Shown here piece after piece: positions 9,598 to 18,804 of a stretch of DNA of 64,000 nucleotides. This DNA comes from an uncultured Candidatus Melainabacteria bacterium (lineage in GTDB: Bacteria > Cyanobacteriota > Vampirovibrionia > Gastranaerophilales > Gastranaerophilaceae), in assembly GCA_934700335.1 (NCBI GenBank), contig CAKUXM010000001.1:62001-126000 (forward strand), in the 5' to 3' direction. Under the pieces are notes generated by a model. It was not told where the DNA came from. It searched no databases and saw only the letters and a program-made list of their open reading frames with translations. Both the position numbers and the translations under genes were made by a program. The number at the start of each line of letters is the position of its first letter. Position 1 is the first letter of the stretch.

Positions 9598-9635
9598 AAA
9601 AGAGTGGCGAAGCCTTTGGCTTCGCCACTCTTTTT
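9598..9635. terminator. Bidirectional terminator aroB/fliD (GGCGAAGCC hairpin)
   Basis: A 14-bp stem AGAGTGGCGAAGCC with loop TTT and perfect complement, flanked by A-runs on the left and T-runs on the right, sits between convergent aroB and fliD. The arm is repeated elsewhere: 33924-33952 is identical in the opposite orientation over 29 nt. Confidence 0.85.
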
Positions 9636-9646
9636 AAATAAATTTG

Positions 9647-11368
9647 CTATGATAAACCCATTTGAGACATTGCTGAGCTGTAAGCTGATTGCATTTTTGA
9701 AATCATATTTTCCATAGCTTGGAATTGAGCTTGTAAGCGAGCCTGGTAAGCTTTTACTTTTGTATTTTCAGCAGATGCACTACTTTTTATGTTAGTATTT
9801 TCTCTATCTAAAGAATTATTTCTTGTAGTGAAGTATCCTGTTGATTTTAATGATTCATCAACAATATCTTCCATATTTGTTAAGATACCTTTGTTATTTT
9901 CACCGCCAACTAATAGAGCTTTAACAGACTCTGGATCTTCTTCAAGAGCTTTAATTAATTTGGCTTCATCAAGTTCTAAGTGATCTGTTAATTTGCTTAA
10001 ATCAGTAGAAGCTTTACCAGTAGAAATACCAATTTGAGCTAATAGTGAGTATTCACCAGCACCTGATTGTTTAGCAGATGCACTTGTTCTAACAGAACGT
10101 CTTAGAGATTCTAATGAACTTTCGCCTGATAAGGTAGCGCCACTTGCAGTTTGTTCATCAACTAAATCAAGTGTTTTGTTATATTGTTCAATCCAACTTT
10201 TTACAGCAGAAACTAAATCGTCAGAATCTGTACCAACTTTGATTGTTGTAGAAGTCTTTTCGTCAGTTGAAACACCTTTCAAGTTGAAAGTTACATTTTC
10301 AATACCAGTAACATCAGATGAAATAGTGTTAGAAGATGCCATACGAGTTTCACCATTAATAGTAAAGATTGCGAATGAACCTAATTTTTGGTCGTTCAAT
10401 TTTGAACCATTAGTAAAGCCCATTTTATCAGTAAAAGAACTTGTACCTTTTTCAATATTAATATTGAAAGAACCATTTGTCGTTGCAGTAAAAACTAATT
10501 GACCATTATTGCTGTCAAATTCGGCTTTTACACCAGCTTCATCTGATTTTGAATTAATTTCTTTAATTAAACTATCAAAAGTTGTATCGTCATCAATTGT
10601 AAATTCAGCACCACCAATTTTAAAAGTACCTTTTGCATCAGCACCTAAAATATCAGCAATTTTATCTTTTGAAGTTGCAATTGTTTTTGTTTCATAACTT
10701 TCATAAGCACCTGTTTCAGAATTTTTCAATAAAGAAAAGGCTTTAGTGATGTTAAGAGTATCAGAGTTTGAACCGACAACTACATTATCACCAGAAATAG
10801 AGATTTTGCCGTCTTTAAGTTCTGCAGTCAGACCTTTTTCATTTAATTTATCTAAAACAGATTTAACAGTATCATCTTTGCCAACAGAGATTGATTGTTT
10901 TTCACCATCAACGTAAACACTAAATGAAGCAGTTTCACCATCAGCTAATTTAGCAACTTCATCAGAAAGAGAAGCCATTGATGTATTTTCATTAATAGCA
11001 AGGGCAGATGCACTACTTGATGCTTTTGTTGCAGAAGCCAATTGTTTTACACTCAATGTGTAAGAAGCTTTAGCAGCACCAGCAGAAGAAGTAGCTGTTG
11101 CAATACTATCAACTGAAGACGTAGCTTTTGTTTTAGAAAATAAATCAAAAGCACCACCAAGAGATGAGTCTGTGATTTTTTCTAAACTAGTACGAAGACT
11201 TGTAAAAGATGATTGAACAGTAGAAACCGCTTTTTGTTTTGCAGTAAGAGTTTCTTGTTTAGCTACAAGCTTGTCATATCTGTTTGCTTTTTTTATTTTA
11301 ACTAACTCTTCAACCCAGGCTGTTGTATCCATACCTGAAGCCAATCCAGTGAAAGTAATTGAACTCAT
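9647..11368 (-). CDS. fliD: Flagellar hook-associated protein 2 (filament cap) FliD
   Basis: A 573-residue protein with the FliD N-terminal signature (TFTGLASGMDTTAWVEELV, residues ~5-23) and a C-terminal coiled coil ending in QARLQAQFQAMENMISKMQ, which fits the cap protein that folds flagellin at the filament tip. The middle third is Ser/Thr/Lys-rich and variable, as expected for the exposed D2/D3 region. GGAGA lies 7 nt before the ATG. It is not next to the other flagellar genes (48861-53513), so the flagellar regulon is dispersed. FliS and flagellin are not seen here. Confidence 0.93.
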   Translation of the reverse strand: MSSITFTGLASGMDTTAWVEELVKIKKANRYDKLVAKQETLTAKQKAVSTVQSSFTSLRTSLEKITDSSLGGAFDLFSKTKATSSVDSIATATSSAGAAKASYTLSVKQLASATKASSSASALAINENTSMASLSDEVAKLADGETASFSVYVDGEKQSISVGKDDTVKSVLDKLNEKGLTAELKDGKISISGDNVVVGSNSDTLNITKAFSLLKNSETGAYESYETKTIATSKDKIADILGADAKGTFKIGGAEFTIDDDTTFDSLIKEINSKSDEAGVKAEFDSNNGQLVFTATTNGSFNINIEKGTSSFTDKMGFTNGSKLNDQKLGSFAIFTINGETRMASSNTISSDVTGIENVTFNLKGVSTDEKTSTTIKVGTDSDDLVSAVKSWIEQYNKTLDLVDEQTASGATLSGESSLESLRRSVRTSASAKQSGAGEYSLLAQIGISTGKASTDLSKLTDHLELDEAKLIKALEEDPESVKALLVGGENNKGILTNMEDIVDESLKSTGYFTTRNNSLDRENTNIKSSASAENTKVKAYQARLQAQFQAMENMISKMQSAYSSAMSQMGLS

Positions 11369-11519
11369 TAATAAATCTCCATTTTATTAATACTATATAC
11401 TAATATATACTATATTATAACATATATCTAGAGGGTTTCAAGTCTAAGAATGTAAAAATTCTACGCAAAGAGTAGGAGAAATGAAATATTTCTTTACAAG
11501 AAAAATTAAAGGGTAAAAA

Positions 11520-11553
11520 GGTGGCGATTTTGCGGAATCGCAAAATCGCCACC
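11520..11553. terminator. 15-bp hairpin (GGTGGCGATTTTGCG arms)
   Basis: A perfect 15-bp inverted repeat with a GAAT loop in the gap between the GAF-GGDEF-HD-GYP gene and fliD. It belongs to the GGCGA-armed family. It is probably a backup terminator for the minus-strand gene ending at 11635, though no long T-run follows. Confidence 0.6.
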
Positions 11554-11581
11554 TCAAATAGGAATAGAAATTTAGAAAACG

Positions 11582-11618
11582 AAAGAGGGCTGGTTTTCTT
11601 TGAAAACCAGCCCTCTTT
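11582..11618 (-). terminator. 17-bp terminator hairpin after the GGDEF/HD-GYP gene
   Basis: AAAGAGGGCTGGTTTTC pairs perfectly with GAAAACCAGCCCTCTTT across a 3-nt loop, 16 nt beyond the stop codon at 11635. TTTC follows on the minus strand. Confidence 0.75.
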
Positions 11619-11634
11619 AAAACATTTATAACAA

Positions 11635-13485
11635 CTAGATTGTTGTAGAGATTGATGGAGCGATTTGAATGAATTTTCTAACCAATTCAGCGTCCCATTG
11701 AACACCTGCACCCATTCTCAAGATTTCGCAAGCTTTTTCTACACCCAAACCTTTTCTGTAAGGTCTATCACTGATAAGAGCGTGATATGTATCAGCTACT
11801 GCAACGATTCTTGCAGAAAGAGGAATTTCTTCACCTTTTAGCTTGCAAGGATAACCTGTTCCATCGTAATGTTCGTGGTGGTATTTAACCATTGGAATCA
11901 AGTCTTTCAATGCTTCATTTTGCATCAATACTTTTTCTGCACCGATAGTAGGGTGTTGTTTCATAACTTCCCATTCTTCATCTGAAAGATGTGTTGGTTT
12001 TTTCAAGATGCTTTCTGGGATACCGATTTTACCTACATCGTGTAACAATGCACCTAGAGAAATTCTTTTAACTTCATTTTCTGGTAAATTAATTGCTCTA
12101 GCAAGAGCTTCAGCATATTTAGAAACAGAAGTTGAATGACCTTTTGTATATGGGTCTTTAGCATCAATTGCACCAGCTAAAGATGTAGCCATTTCTTCTA
12201 AGTGAGTTTGAGAAATTATATCTTCATTGTTGAATTTGTGTAATAATTCTTCTTCAAAGTTGATACCTAATTGAGAATGACGTTTAGTAACAACATCTGC
12301 GAAAGATTTAAGAGCCATATCGTCCCAGAAGTTGAAATCAGAAGAACTGATGATAGCACTCATACCGTCTTTGTAACCTTTAGATTGAGAAATATACATA
12401 GCTTGTTCAGCTAAGATTAATAATTTTTCTTGATCTTTGGCACATTGAGGGTAATTAGCGATACCAACAGAAACTTTAACAGGTCCGATATCATCAACAA
12501 AACAGCAAGATAAGCTGTAAGTTAAGTATTCTGCAATATATTTAGCTTCAGAAATAGTAGTTTCTGGTAAGATGATAGCGATTTCATCACCACCATATCT
12601 ACCAGCAACATCGATATCTCTGATATTTTGTTTAACTTTTTGAGCAACCAATTTGATAATTTCGTCGCCTTTAGCGTGTCCGAATTCTCTGTTGATTTTA
12701 GAGATATTATTAACGTCCATCATAACAACAGAAACTTCAGAATTTGCTTTTTCAGCTTTAGCTAATTCTTGAGATAAGATTTCTTGGAAACCTCTGTGGT
12801 TATGCAAAGAAGTTAAATTATCTGTATTTGCGTGCTCATTAGCTTTTTCTAATAAGTCTGCGTTGTGCATAAATAACGCATAGTGATTAGAGATTAATGA
12901 ATATAAATCAACATTTTCGTTAACATTGTTATCACCAATAATCATAACGCCTAAACATTCGTTAACAGACATTAGAGGTAAGATAGCAACTTTTGGTTGT
13001 TGTAAATATGATAACTTCAAGAATTTAGAATCGTGTTTAACAACAGGTTTTTGAGTGTTAAAACATTCAACAATTGGGTTAGAATCGTCTGATAAGAAAA
13101 CTCTTGAAGAATATGTACCACCAACCTTATCAGTCAATTTGATGTTAATACATTTTGATTGAGGTTGGAATAAACCAATTGCTGTAAATAAGCAATTGAT
13201 TTTTTTAGTCATAAAATTATGTAAAGAGTTGTAGAAATCTACAACAGAAGTTTTGCCGGAAATAGCCGCATTTAAAAACTTGATAACTTCACTATAATCT
13301 AATTCAGAAGAAGTAATAGCAGTGTTAAATGCTTGGTTGTAACCACAGTAAAGTCTATTATAAGAAGCTCTGTTAGCATTAACAGGTGTACGAGAAGGTA
13401 AACCTTTACGAGCGATTGGGTTTGAAACCATTGATTTGTTATATAAAACTTCTTTTTCTGCTTTAATAATATCTGATTTGTTCAA
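11635..13485 (-). CDS. GAF-GGDEF-HD-GYP cyclic-di-GMP signalling protein
   Basis: A 616-residue regulator of c-di-GMP with three parts. Residues ~85-210 form a GAF-like sensory region. A GGDEF domain follows, with A-site YGGDEI (298-302) and an inhibitory-site RxxD (RDID, 289-292). The HD-GYP phosphodiesterase domain has HDVGKIG (482-488) and HHEHYDGTGYP (536-546). The phosphodiesterase motifs look intact. The final Phe of GGDEF is Ile, so cyclase activity is uncertain. The predicted start is TTG at 13485, supported by AAAGG about 8 nt upstream; the next ATG is residue 19. No membrane helix. Likely links c-di-GMP to motility or pili. Confidence 0.9.
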   Translation of the reverse strand: MNKSDIIKAEKEVLYNKSMVSNPIARKGLPSRTPVNANRASYNRLYCGYNQAFNTAITSSELDYSEVIKFLNAAISGKTSVVDFYNSLHNFMTKKINCLFTAIGLFQPQSKCINIKLTDKVGGTYSSRVFLSDDSNPIVECFNTQKPVVKHDSKFLKLSYLQQPKVAILPLMSVNECLGVMIIGDNNVNENVDLYSLISNHYALFMHNADLLEKANEHANTDNLTSLHNHRGFQEILSQELAKAEKANSEVSVVMMDVNNISKINREFGHAKGDEIIKLVAQKVKQNIRDIDVAGRYGGDEIAIILPETTISEAKYIAEYLTYSLSCCFVDDIGPVKVSVGIANYPQCAKDQEKLLILAEQAMYISQSKGYKDGMSAIISSSDFNFWDDMALKSFADVVTKRHSQLGINFEEELLHKFNNEDIISQTHLEEMATSLAGAIDAKDPYTKGHSTSVSKYAEALARAINLPENEVKRISLGALLHDVGKIGIPESILKKPTHLSDEEWEVMKQHPTIGAEKVLMQNEALKDLIPMVKYHHEHYDGTGYPCKLKGEEIPLSARIVAVADTYHALISDRPYRKGLGVEKACEILRMGAGVQWDAELVRKFIQIAPSISTTI

Positions 13486-14018
13486 ACTATAATAACCTTT
13501 ACTTTTACTTATATAAATATAAAAACCATGACATAAAAATAATTGCTATGTGGATTAAAATTTATTAAAGAAATTATGTATTTTTACATAGAAATTATAC
13601 AAAATTTTACAATTAAATGCAAGTTTTTTTAATAAATGTTTAAGTGGGGGATAAGAGAAGGTAGACAAATATATAACAAATCCTTCATGTCATGCTGAAC
13701 TTGACTCAGCATCTGAGTTCGAAGAATTGATAATACGCTTATTGGACAGATTTCGTATCACGCTACGTTTCCTTTTATCCGTAAGGCATTAAATCGGTTA
13801 ATACGCCTAACGGCTTAAAGTCAACTACGGAGACAGGCTCACAAGTTTCGCTCTAGCTCAACTGTTCGCTTTGTCAAGTACGTAATGACAAAGGAATAAC
13901 AAAAACCTACTCACTACTCACTAACGCTTCATTCACAAGCCATTACCCCACACACAAAACACACAAAAAGACCACCTTTTGAAAGGTGGTCTTTTAATTT
14001 TAAACATTTAAACTTTTA
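13486..14018. repeat. 533-bp gene-free stretch with a palindromic intergenic repeat
   Basis: I find no credible ORF. The left part is AT-rich and is probably the promoter region of the TTG-start gene. From ~13685 to ~13925 base composition rises and the text looks like a dispersed repeat: TCATGCTGAACTTGACTCAGCATC (hairpin arms ATGCTGA/TCAGCAT at 13692-13712), a middle of about 160 bp, then GTAATGACAAAGG and TCACTACTCACTA (13911-13923). The last 13 nt recur in inverted orientation at 53655-53667. The final ~55 nt hold the prepilin terminator. Confidence 0.5.
13966..13995 (-). terminator. Terminator of the prepilin gene
   Basis: AAAAGACCACCTTT and AAAGGTGGTCTTTT pair around a 2-nt loop, 24 nt past the stop of the minus-strand prepilin gene; TTTTGTG follows the stem on the minus strand. 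Confidence 0.8.
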
Positions 14019-14663
14019 TTAGTTTTCAAATAAAACGTATTTTGAACATCTACCATTCGGTTGAACCATTTGGTCTGCCATAATAATTGAAAATTGGTCA
14101 AAGATACCAGCGTTTGTTGGAGAGCACACACCTTGATTATCTGCAGTAGCACTCTTAACAGCAGTACCTTGACAGTTTGATAAAATATTTGGAGGACGAG
14201 TACCGTTTACGTCAACGATTGCTCTACATAGGTTACCGTTAGCACCATTCGCATCAGCAACCCTACATCTAGTAGAACTTGTTGGAAATGATAAAGTCAT
14301 ACCATCTGCAAAGAATACTGTGTAGTTACTTGCAGCACCACCACCGAACATACGGTTTACAGCTGTATCAGAAGTATTACCTTGAGCAGTCTTTGTAACG
14401 TGCATTCTACTTAAGAAGATACCTAAAATTGATGTTGTAGGATTACTATCTTGAGAAGTAGTGTCTGAAAAATCAACATAGTTCAAAGCAACACTCATAG
14501 TAATTGCTTGGTTTGTTGTTGATAAAATCTTTTTAAACCCTGTTTTAAATTCCATCTTATTAGTGTTTGTCATCAATGTTGGGATAGTCATTGCGGCAAC
14601 AGTACCGATGATAGCCAATGTGATTAAAACTTCTGCAAGAGTGAAACCAGATCTATTGTTCAT
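14019..14663 (-). CDS. Type IV pilin-like / type II pseudopilin prepilin
   Basis: A 214-residue protein with a class III (prepilin) signal: a short basic leader MNNRSG, then FTLAEVLITLAIIGTVAAM, including the +5 glutamate that follows the G/F cleavage site. A prepilin peptidase encoded at 60096-61016 would cut and N-methylate it. The rest has one pilin-like helix, then a Gly/Asn/Thr-rich globular part with several cysteines, probably disulfide bonded outside the cell. AAAGGATT precedes the ATG. No other pilus genes adjoin it, so a stand-alone minor pilin or pseudopilin is likely; which machine it joins cannot be told. Confidence 0.9.
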   Translation of the reverse strand: MNNRSGFTLAEVLITLAIIGTVAAMTIPTLMTNTNKMEFKTGFKKILSTTNQAITMSVALNYVDFSDTTSQDSNPTTSILGIFLSRMHVTKTAQGNTSDTAVNRMFGGGAASNYTVFFADGMTLSFPTSSTRCRVADANGANGNLCRAIVDVNGTRPPNILSNCQGTAVKSATADNQGVCSPTNAGIFDQFSIIMADQMVQPNGRCSKYVLFEN

Positions 14664-14921
14664 GTCTAATCCTTTATTACTAGTTGCGATTAATACAGTT
14701 ATACTATCACTAACTCATTCTAAAATCAACATATTATGATAAATGTCATCTAAAAGAAGTAGTTGGAAAGCATAATGCTTACATTTATATAATACCATAG
14801 TATTAGTTCTTTATAACAGTATTAGAAAAATATGTTACATTTCTTAATAAAATAAAACATTGTGAAGTGGTAAAACACACTAAAATCAAGCTTTTCAGGA
14901 AATAACCCAAAACCCATGTTC

Positions 14922-16088
14922 CTACATGGTTTTGAGGATATCAACACCCGCTAAATAGCCACTACTCCAACAATTTTGCAGGTTATATCCTCCGCAAAGA
15001 CCGTCAACGTCTAGTATTTCACCACAAAAATATAGTTTATCAACCAATTTTGATTTAAAATTTGAGTCAATTTTACCCAAATCAACACCACCTGAAAATA
15101 CCGTTTCTCCGCCTTTTCGAGTACTTACAACCTCTAATTCTAACCCCTTAACAGTCTCAAGAAGTAATACTTTAGTATTAGTGTTTAAAGATTTAACCTT
15201 AATATTTTCATCAATTTTTAAATAATTCAATAAAAATTTAGTAAAAGATTTTGGCACAAATTCAGAAACGACATTATGCAAAGCCTTATCACCAGCCTCT
15301 TCTAGTCTTCGTTCAAAATTTTTCAAGTCTTTTATTATCTGAATTTTTACTGAATATGGAAAATTAATTCTTGAGTTTATTGAGGATAATTTAAAAACAA
15401 CAGGACCAGAAATTCCATTGTTCGTAAATAGCATATCACCCTCAAGAGCTATTTTTTTATATCTGAATATTATATCTTTCAAAACTACTCCTTTTAGAGT
15501 AGAAACATCATACTTTGTGATTAGACCACACAAAGAAGGTTTAAGTTCTATTAATTTATGTGGCAATTTATTTAAAAATTGCAATCCATAGTGAGTACCA
15601 ATTGCCACCACTACATAATCATATATATATTTATTATTTATAGTTCTTACGTAAAATTTTTCATCAACTTTTTGAACATCTAAAACTTTTTCTTTTAAAA
15701 ATTTAGCCTTATCCAATTTAGCAAGCATTTTATTTCTAACATCTTTAGCAGAATTAGAAATAGGAAAAATTCGTCCGTCCTCTTGCGTATAGGTCTTAAC
15801 CCCAATCCTTTCAAAAAATTCTAAAGTATCCTTAGTAGAAAATCTTGAAAAAGGTGAATACAAAAACTTTTCACCTCTAGGATAAGCATTCGCCAGTTCT
15901 TTAAAATCAAATTCATTATGTGCCAAATTACATCTTCCACCACCAGTTGGCAAAAGTGTCAAAAGAGGTTCCGATAAATCAAAAAGTGTTACGTCGCAAT
16001 CATTTGCAATCGTAATTCCACACATACAACCCGCTGGTCCAGCACCAATAATTGCAACGCTAGGCTTATACGTCAACCCTTGTTCCAT
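14922..16088 (-). CDS. NAD(P)/FAD-dependent oxidoreductase, HI0933 (YhiN) family
   Basis: A 388-residue flavoprotein. The FAD-binding Rossmann start AIIGAGPAGCMCGI (~residues 13-26) and the family motif TGGGRCN (LLPTGGGRCNLAH) are clear, and the C-terminus carries the FAD-contacting YFCGEILDVDGLCGGYNLQ segment typical of HI0933 proteins. The biological reaction of this widespread family is not established. It overlaps folK by 23 nt, so translation is probably coupled, though a folate link is only inference. No strong ribosome site precedes the ATG, consistent with coupling. The stop lies inside an imperfect palindrome (14909-14933). Confidence 0.9.
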   Translation of the reverse strand: MEQGLTYKPSVAIIGAGPAGCMCGITIANDCDVTLFDLSEPLLTLLPTGGGRCNLAHNEFDFKELANAYPRGEKFLYSPFSRFSTKDTLEFFERIGVKTYTQEDGRIFPISNSAKDVRNKMLAKLDKAKFLKEKVLDVQKVDEKFYVRTINNKYIYDYVVVAIGTHYGLQFLNKLPHKLIELKPSLCGLITKYDVSTLKGVVLKDIIFRYKKIALEGDMLFTNNGISGPVVFKLSSINSRINFPYSVKIQIIKDLKNFERRLEEAGDKALHNVVSEFVPKSFTKFLLNYLKIDENIKVKSLNTNTKVLLLETVKGLELEVVSTRKGGETVFSGGVDLGKIDSNFKSKLVDKLYFCGEILDVDGLCGGYNLQNCWSSGYLAGVDILKTM

Positions 16089-16572
16089 ATAAAAATACCA
16101 TTTCTGGGTTTTCTAATTCATCATGCAATTCCATTACAGATTTTTTCAACTCAGGATGAACAAAATCAGGTGAAAGCTCCAACATTGGAACCAAAGTAAA
16201 TGCTCTCTTATGGAAATATTTATGAGGAATAACTAAATTTTCTGTATAAATAATCTCTTTATCATAGAACAAAATATCGATATCGATTGTTCTATCACCA
16301 TAAAAACCTTCTGCTTCTCTATCTCTACCCAATTTTGCTTCAACACAATTACACAATTTTAGCAAATCTTCTGGAGGATATCCTGTTTTTATCTCAATGA
16401 CTGCATTCACAAACCAATTGCTGGAATCAGTTTGCCATGGTTCAGTTTCATAAAAAGCAGATGTTCTAATTAACTCAACCTGTTTATCTTCGTTCAACAG
16501 ACTTGTTGCCTGCTGAATAAAGCCTACTCTGTCTCCTTTATTTGATCCTAAACTTAAATATACTAAAGCCAT
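16066..16572 (-). CDS. folK: 6-hydroxymethyl-7,8-dihydropterin pyrophosphokinase (HPPK)
   Basis: A 168-residue enzyme that transfers pyrophosphate from ATP to hydroxymethyl-dihydropterin in folate synthesis. The signature is clear: YLSLGSNKGDR at the N-terminus, ETEPW, FVNAVIEIKT and the metal-binding GDRTIDIDIL followed by PHKYFHKRAF. Length is typical. There is no ribosome site before the ATG; instead a consensus promoter ends 6 nt upstream, so the mRNA may be leaderless. The gene is divergent from the GH38 gene at 16657 and overlaps the downstream flavoprotein gene. Confidence 0.95.
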   Translation of the reverse strand: MALVYLSLGSNKGDRVGFIQQATSLLNEDKQVELIRTSAFYETEPWQTDSSNWFVNAVIEIKTGYPPEDLLKLCNCVEAKLGRDREAEGFYGDRTIDIDILFYDKEIIYTENLVIPHKYFHKRAFTLVPMLELSPDFVHPELKKSVMELHDELENPEMVFLYGTRVDV

Positions 16573-16578
16573 AAACTA

Positions 16579-16606
16579 ATTGTACAGTTTTTTAAAACTT
16601 TGTCAA
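16579..16606 (-). promoter_or_regulatory. folK promoter, leaderless type
   Basis: Read on the minus strand: TTGACA (16606-16601), a 16-nt spacer and TACAAT (16584-16579), ending 6 nt before the folK ATG. The expected transcription start would fall on or next to the start codon, in keeping with the missing Shine-Dalgarno sequence. Confidence 0.6.
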
Positions 16607-16640
16607 TCATGTTAATAAAGTATTAAATACAAATAAAAAG

Positions 16641-16649
16641 TGGTATAAT
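16641..16649 (+). promoter_or_regulatory. Extended -10 promoter of the GH38 gene, leaderless type
   Basis: TGGTATAAT is an extended -10 element. It ends exactly 7 nt before the ATG at 16657, and no ribosome binding site lies between, so the transcript is expected to begin at the start codon. Confidence 0.55.
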
Positions 16650-16656
16650 ATATAAC

Positions 16657-18720
16657 ATGAAGAAAAAAGTTATTGCATATTTACACACCCACTGGGACAG
16701 AGAATGGTACAGAGAATTTGAAGTATTTAGAATTCGTCTTTTGAGAGTGTTCGACAATGTTTTAGATATGCTTGAAGCAAACAAAATTCCGTCATTCTAT
16801 TTTGACGGACAAGTCGGCGCAATCCTTGATTATCTAAAAATCAGACCAGAAAAAGAAATCTTAGTGAAAAATTTAATCAAAGAAAAACGTCTTTTCGTAG
16901 GTCCTTGTTACTGTCTTGTTGATGAATACTTATGCGACAGAACAACCTTTGAAAAAAACTTAGAAATCGGATTAAAATTATCAAAAGAACTAGGCTGTGA
17001 AGATTTTATCGGATATCTTGCAGACACCTTCGGACACAGCAAAAACATTCCGACTTTATTCAAAAAATACGGAATAAACAAAGCCGTAGTATGGCGTGGT
17101 TGCGGAGATTTTCCATCTGAATTCAAATACATGGGAATAGATTGCATAAACCTTGTTCGAGGTTATTTTATGGACATCTTCGCCACAAATTTAACTATAG
17201 AAGAAAAAGCAACTTTCTTAAAAACAAATCTTGATAAAATTGCAGAAAAATCTTCTAATACATTGTTAATGCCTATCGGAGCCGACCATTTAGGAATTCC
17301 AGAAAACATTACTTCTCAAATCAGAGAAGTAAACTCACTCCTTGAAGATTATCAAATCGTTTTGGGTTCACCATTTGACTACTTTGAAGAGGTCAAAGAC
17401 AATTTCGTATACGAACATAACGATGAACTTAGAGACAACTCACTAACTTTCATCTTGCAGGGTTGTTATTCTTCACGAATGGATTTAAAAAAATTGCGAA
17501 CAAAAGCTTCATATATGCTTGATTTAGCAGACAGAGCTCAAAAACATTTCAACCTGAAATATGAAAGTTTAATTACTTACGCATATAAATTATTAATAGA
17601 AAATATGGCTCACGACGGTATTTGCGGTTGTTCTACAGATGACGTACATTTTGAAAATACTTTAAAATACAAAAAAGTTATTCAAATAGCGCAAACAATC
17701 CTTGACGAAGTTCATTTCAAATTATCAGATGCGTTCGTTGTAAACTTCGGAGACGAACCATATTCAGGCATCGTAGAATTCGACTCCGAGCTTGAACTTC
17801 CGTTCCAAAAAATTTCAACACGCAAAGGTTTTGAAAACGAAATTCTTCAAGACACACTAAGAATACCAATCACAGAAGATTTTAGAAATATTTACACATA
17901 TCTAGTTGAGGTAAATAACCTTCAACCAACTGAACTGCGTGAAAAAATAGAAAGCAATAGCGGAACAGATTTAGAAATTGGAGATAATTATATAAAGAAT
18001 TCTAAAATCAGTCTTGAAATAATAAACGGAAAAATTAAAGTGAACAACAACGAAAATTTTCTAGAAATCCGTGATTTCAAAGACCTAGGAGACACATACA
18101 ATTTCGCTCCAGAAGTCAATGATTATGGAAAAATTGAAGAAATCAATTCCTCTAAAATTGAATTAAAAGGGAACCTTCGTTGCACTTTAAAATTAAAAAC
18201 CGAAAGTTCTAAAATCTACGTCTCTTTAGATAAAAATTCAGACAGTCTAGATTTTAAAATAATCTACAAAAACAAAGAAGAAAATCACAAAGTACAAGCA
18301 GTTATAAACACATCAAGTCCAGTCGTAGAAACGTATTCCGAAGATATGAACGAGCTTATAAAACGTACTTTCGACCCAGATTACGACATTCGAAAAAATC
18401 TTCCGCAATCAAAAGGCATAGAAGCCCCAACAAACACTGCACCAATGCAACGTTACGTTAATGCAAACGGCATAGGCATTGTAACAAAAGGGCTTACAGA
18501 ATACGAAATCTTCAAAAACACAATCGCAATAACACTTCTACGTGCAACAGGTATTATCTCAAATCCTAAAAACCCTGCTCGTTCAACTCCTGCTGGTCCA
18601 CCTCTACCACTGAAAGATGCGCAAATGCAAGGGAAAAATGTTTGCGAATTCTCAATCTCTTTCCACAACAAAGATGATTATAAAAAACATATTCAACATG
18701 TATATACTTATGTGATATAA
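16657..18720 (+). CDS. Glycoside hydrolase family 38 (alpha-mannosidase-like)
   Basis: A 687-residue protein. The N-terminal GH38 catalytic motif HTHWDREW is at residues 10-17 (zinc ligands) and the likely nucleophile is Asp123 in ADTFGHS (122-128). GADHLGIPE follows, and a C-terminal beta-rich region (~380-687) matches the retaining alpha-mannosidase layout. No signal peptide, so it probably acts in the cytoplasm on imported mannosyl oligosaccharides; the exact linkage cannot be told. It has its own leaderless-type promoter. It is convergent with a GH57 gene, a small carbohydrate-active pair. Confidence 0.9.
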   Translation: MKKKVIAYLHTHWDREWYREFEVFRIRLLRVFDNVLDMLEANKIPSFYFDGQVGAILDYLKIRPEKEILVKNLIKEKRLFVGPCYCLVDEYLCDRTTFEKNLEIGLKLSKELGCEDFIGYLADTFGHSKNIPTLFKKYGINKAVVWRGCGDFPSEFKYMGIDCINLVRGYFMDIFATNLTIEEKATFLKTNLDKIAEKSSNTLLMPIGADHLGIPENITSQIREVNSLLEDYQIVLGSPFDYFEEVKDNFVYEHNDELRDNSLTFILQGCYSSRMDLKKLRTKASYMLDLADRAQKHFNLKYESLITYAYKLLIENMAHDGICGCSTDDVHFENTLKYKKVIQIAQTILDEVHFKLSDAFVVNFGDEPYSGIVEFDSELELPFQKISTRKGFENEILQDTLRIPITEDFRNIYTYLVEVNNLQPTELREKIESNSGTDLEIGDNYIKNSKISLEIINGKIKVNNNENFLEIRDFKDLGDTYNFAPEVNDYGKIEEINSSKIELKGNLRCTLKLKTESSKIYVSLDKNSDSLDFKIIYKNKEENHKVQAVINTSSPVVETYSEDMNELIKRTFDPDYDIRKNLPQSKGIEAPTNTAPMQRYVNANGIGIVTKGLTEYEIFKNTIAITLLRATGIISNPKNPARSTPAGPPLPLKDAQMQGKNVCEFSISFHNKDDYKKHIQHVYTYVI

Positions 18721-18730
18721 AAATTGAATA

Positions 18731-18769
18731 AATTAAAGAGGCGAAGCCTTCGGCTTCGCCTCTTTAATT
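18731..18769. terminator. 18-bp bidirectional terminator (GGCGAAGCC hairpin)
   Basis: AATTAAAGAGGCGAAGCC pairs perfectly with its complement over a TTC loop, with A-rich left and T-rich right shoulders, between convergent GH38 and GH57 genes. Confidence 0.85.
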
Positions 18770-18771
18770 AG

Positions 18772-18798
18772 AAGGGCGAACGCAAAGCGTTCGCCCTT
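18772..18798. terminator. Second hairpin (GGGCGAACGC arms)
   Basis: AAGGGCGAACGC-AAA-GCGTTCGCCCTT stands 2 nt after the previous hairpin and just beyond the GH57 stop. The same arms recur after miaA at 26079-26108. Confidence 0.8.
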
Positions 18799-18804
18799 GT
18801 TAAA

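Noticed and set aside
11415..11711. 98-codon minus-strand ORF between fliD and the GGDEF/HD-GYP gene
   Set aside because: It runs through two perfect terminator hairpins and into the end of the neighbouring gene, has no ribosome site and a composition unlike real proteins here.
13685..13925. tRNA or small structured RNA in the GC-richer intergenic patch
   Set aside because: I could not build a cloverleaf with acceptor stem, anticodon loop and T-loop; the text fits a dispersed palindromic repeat better.
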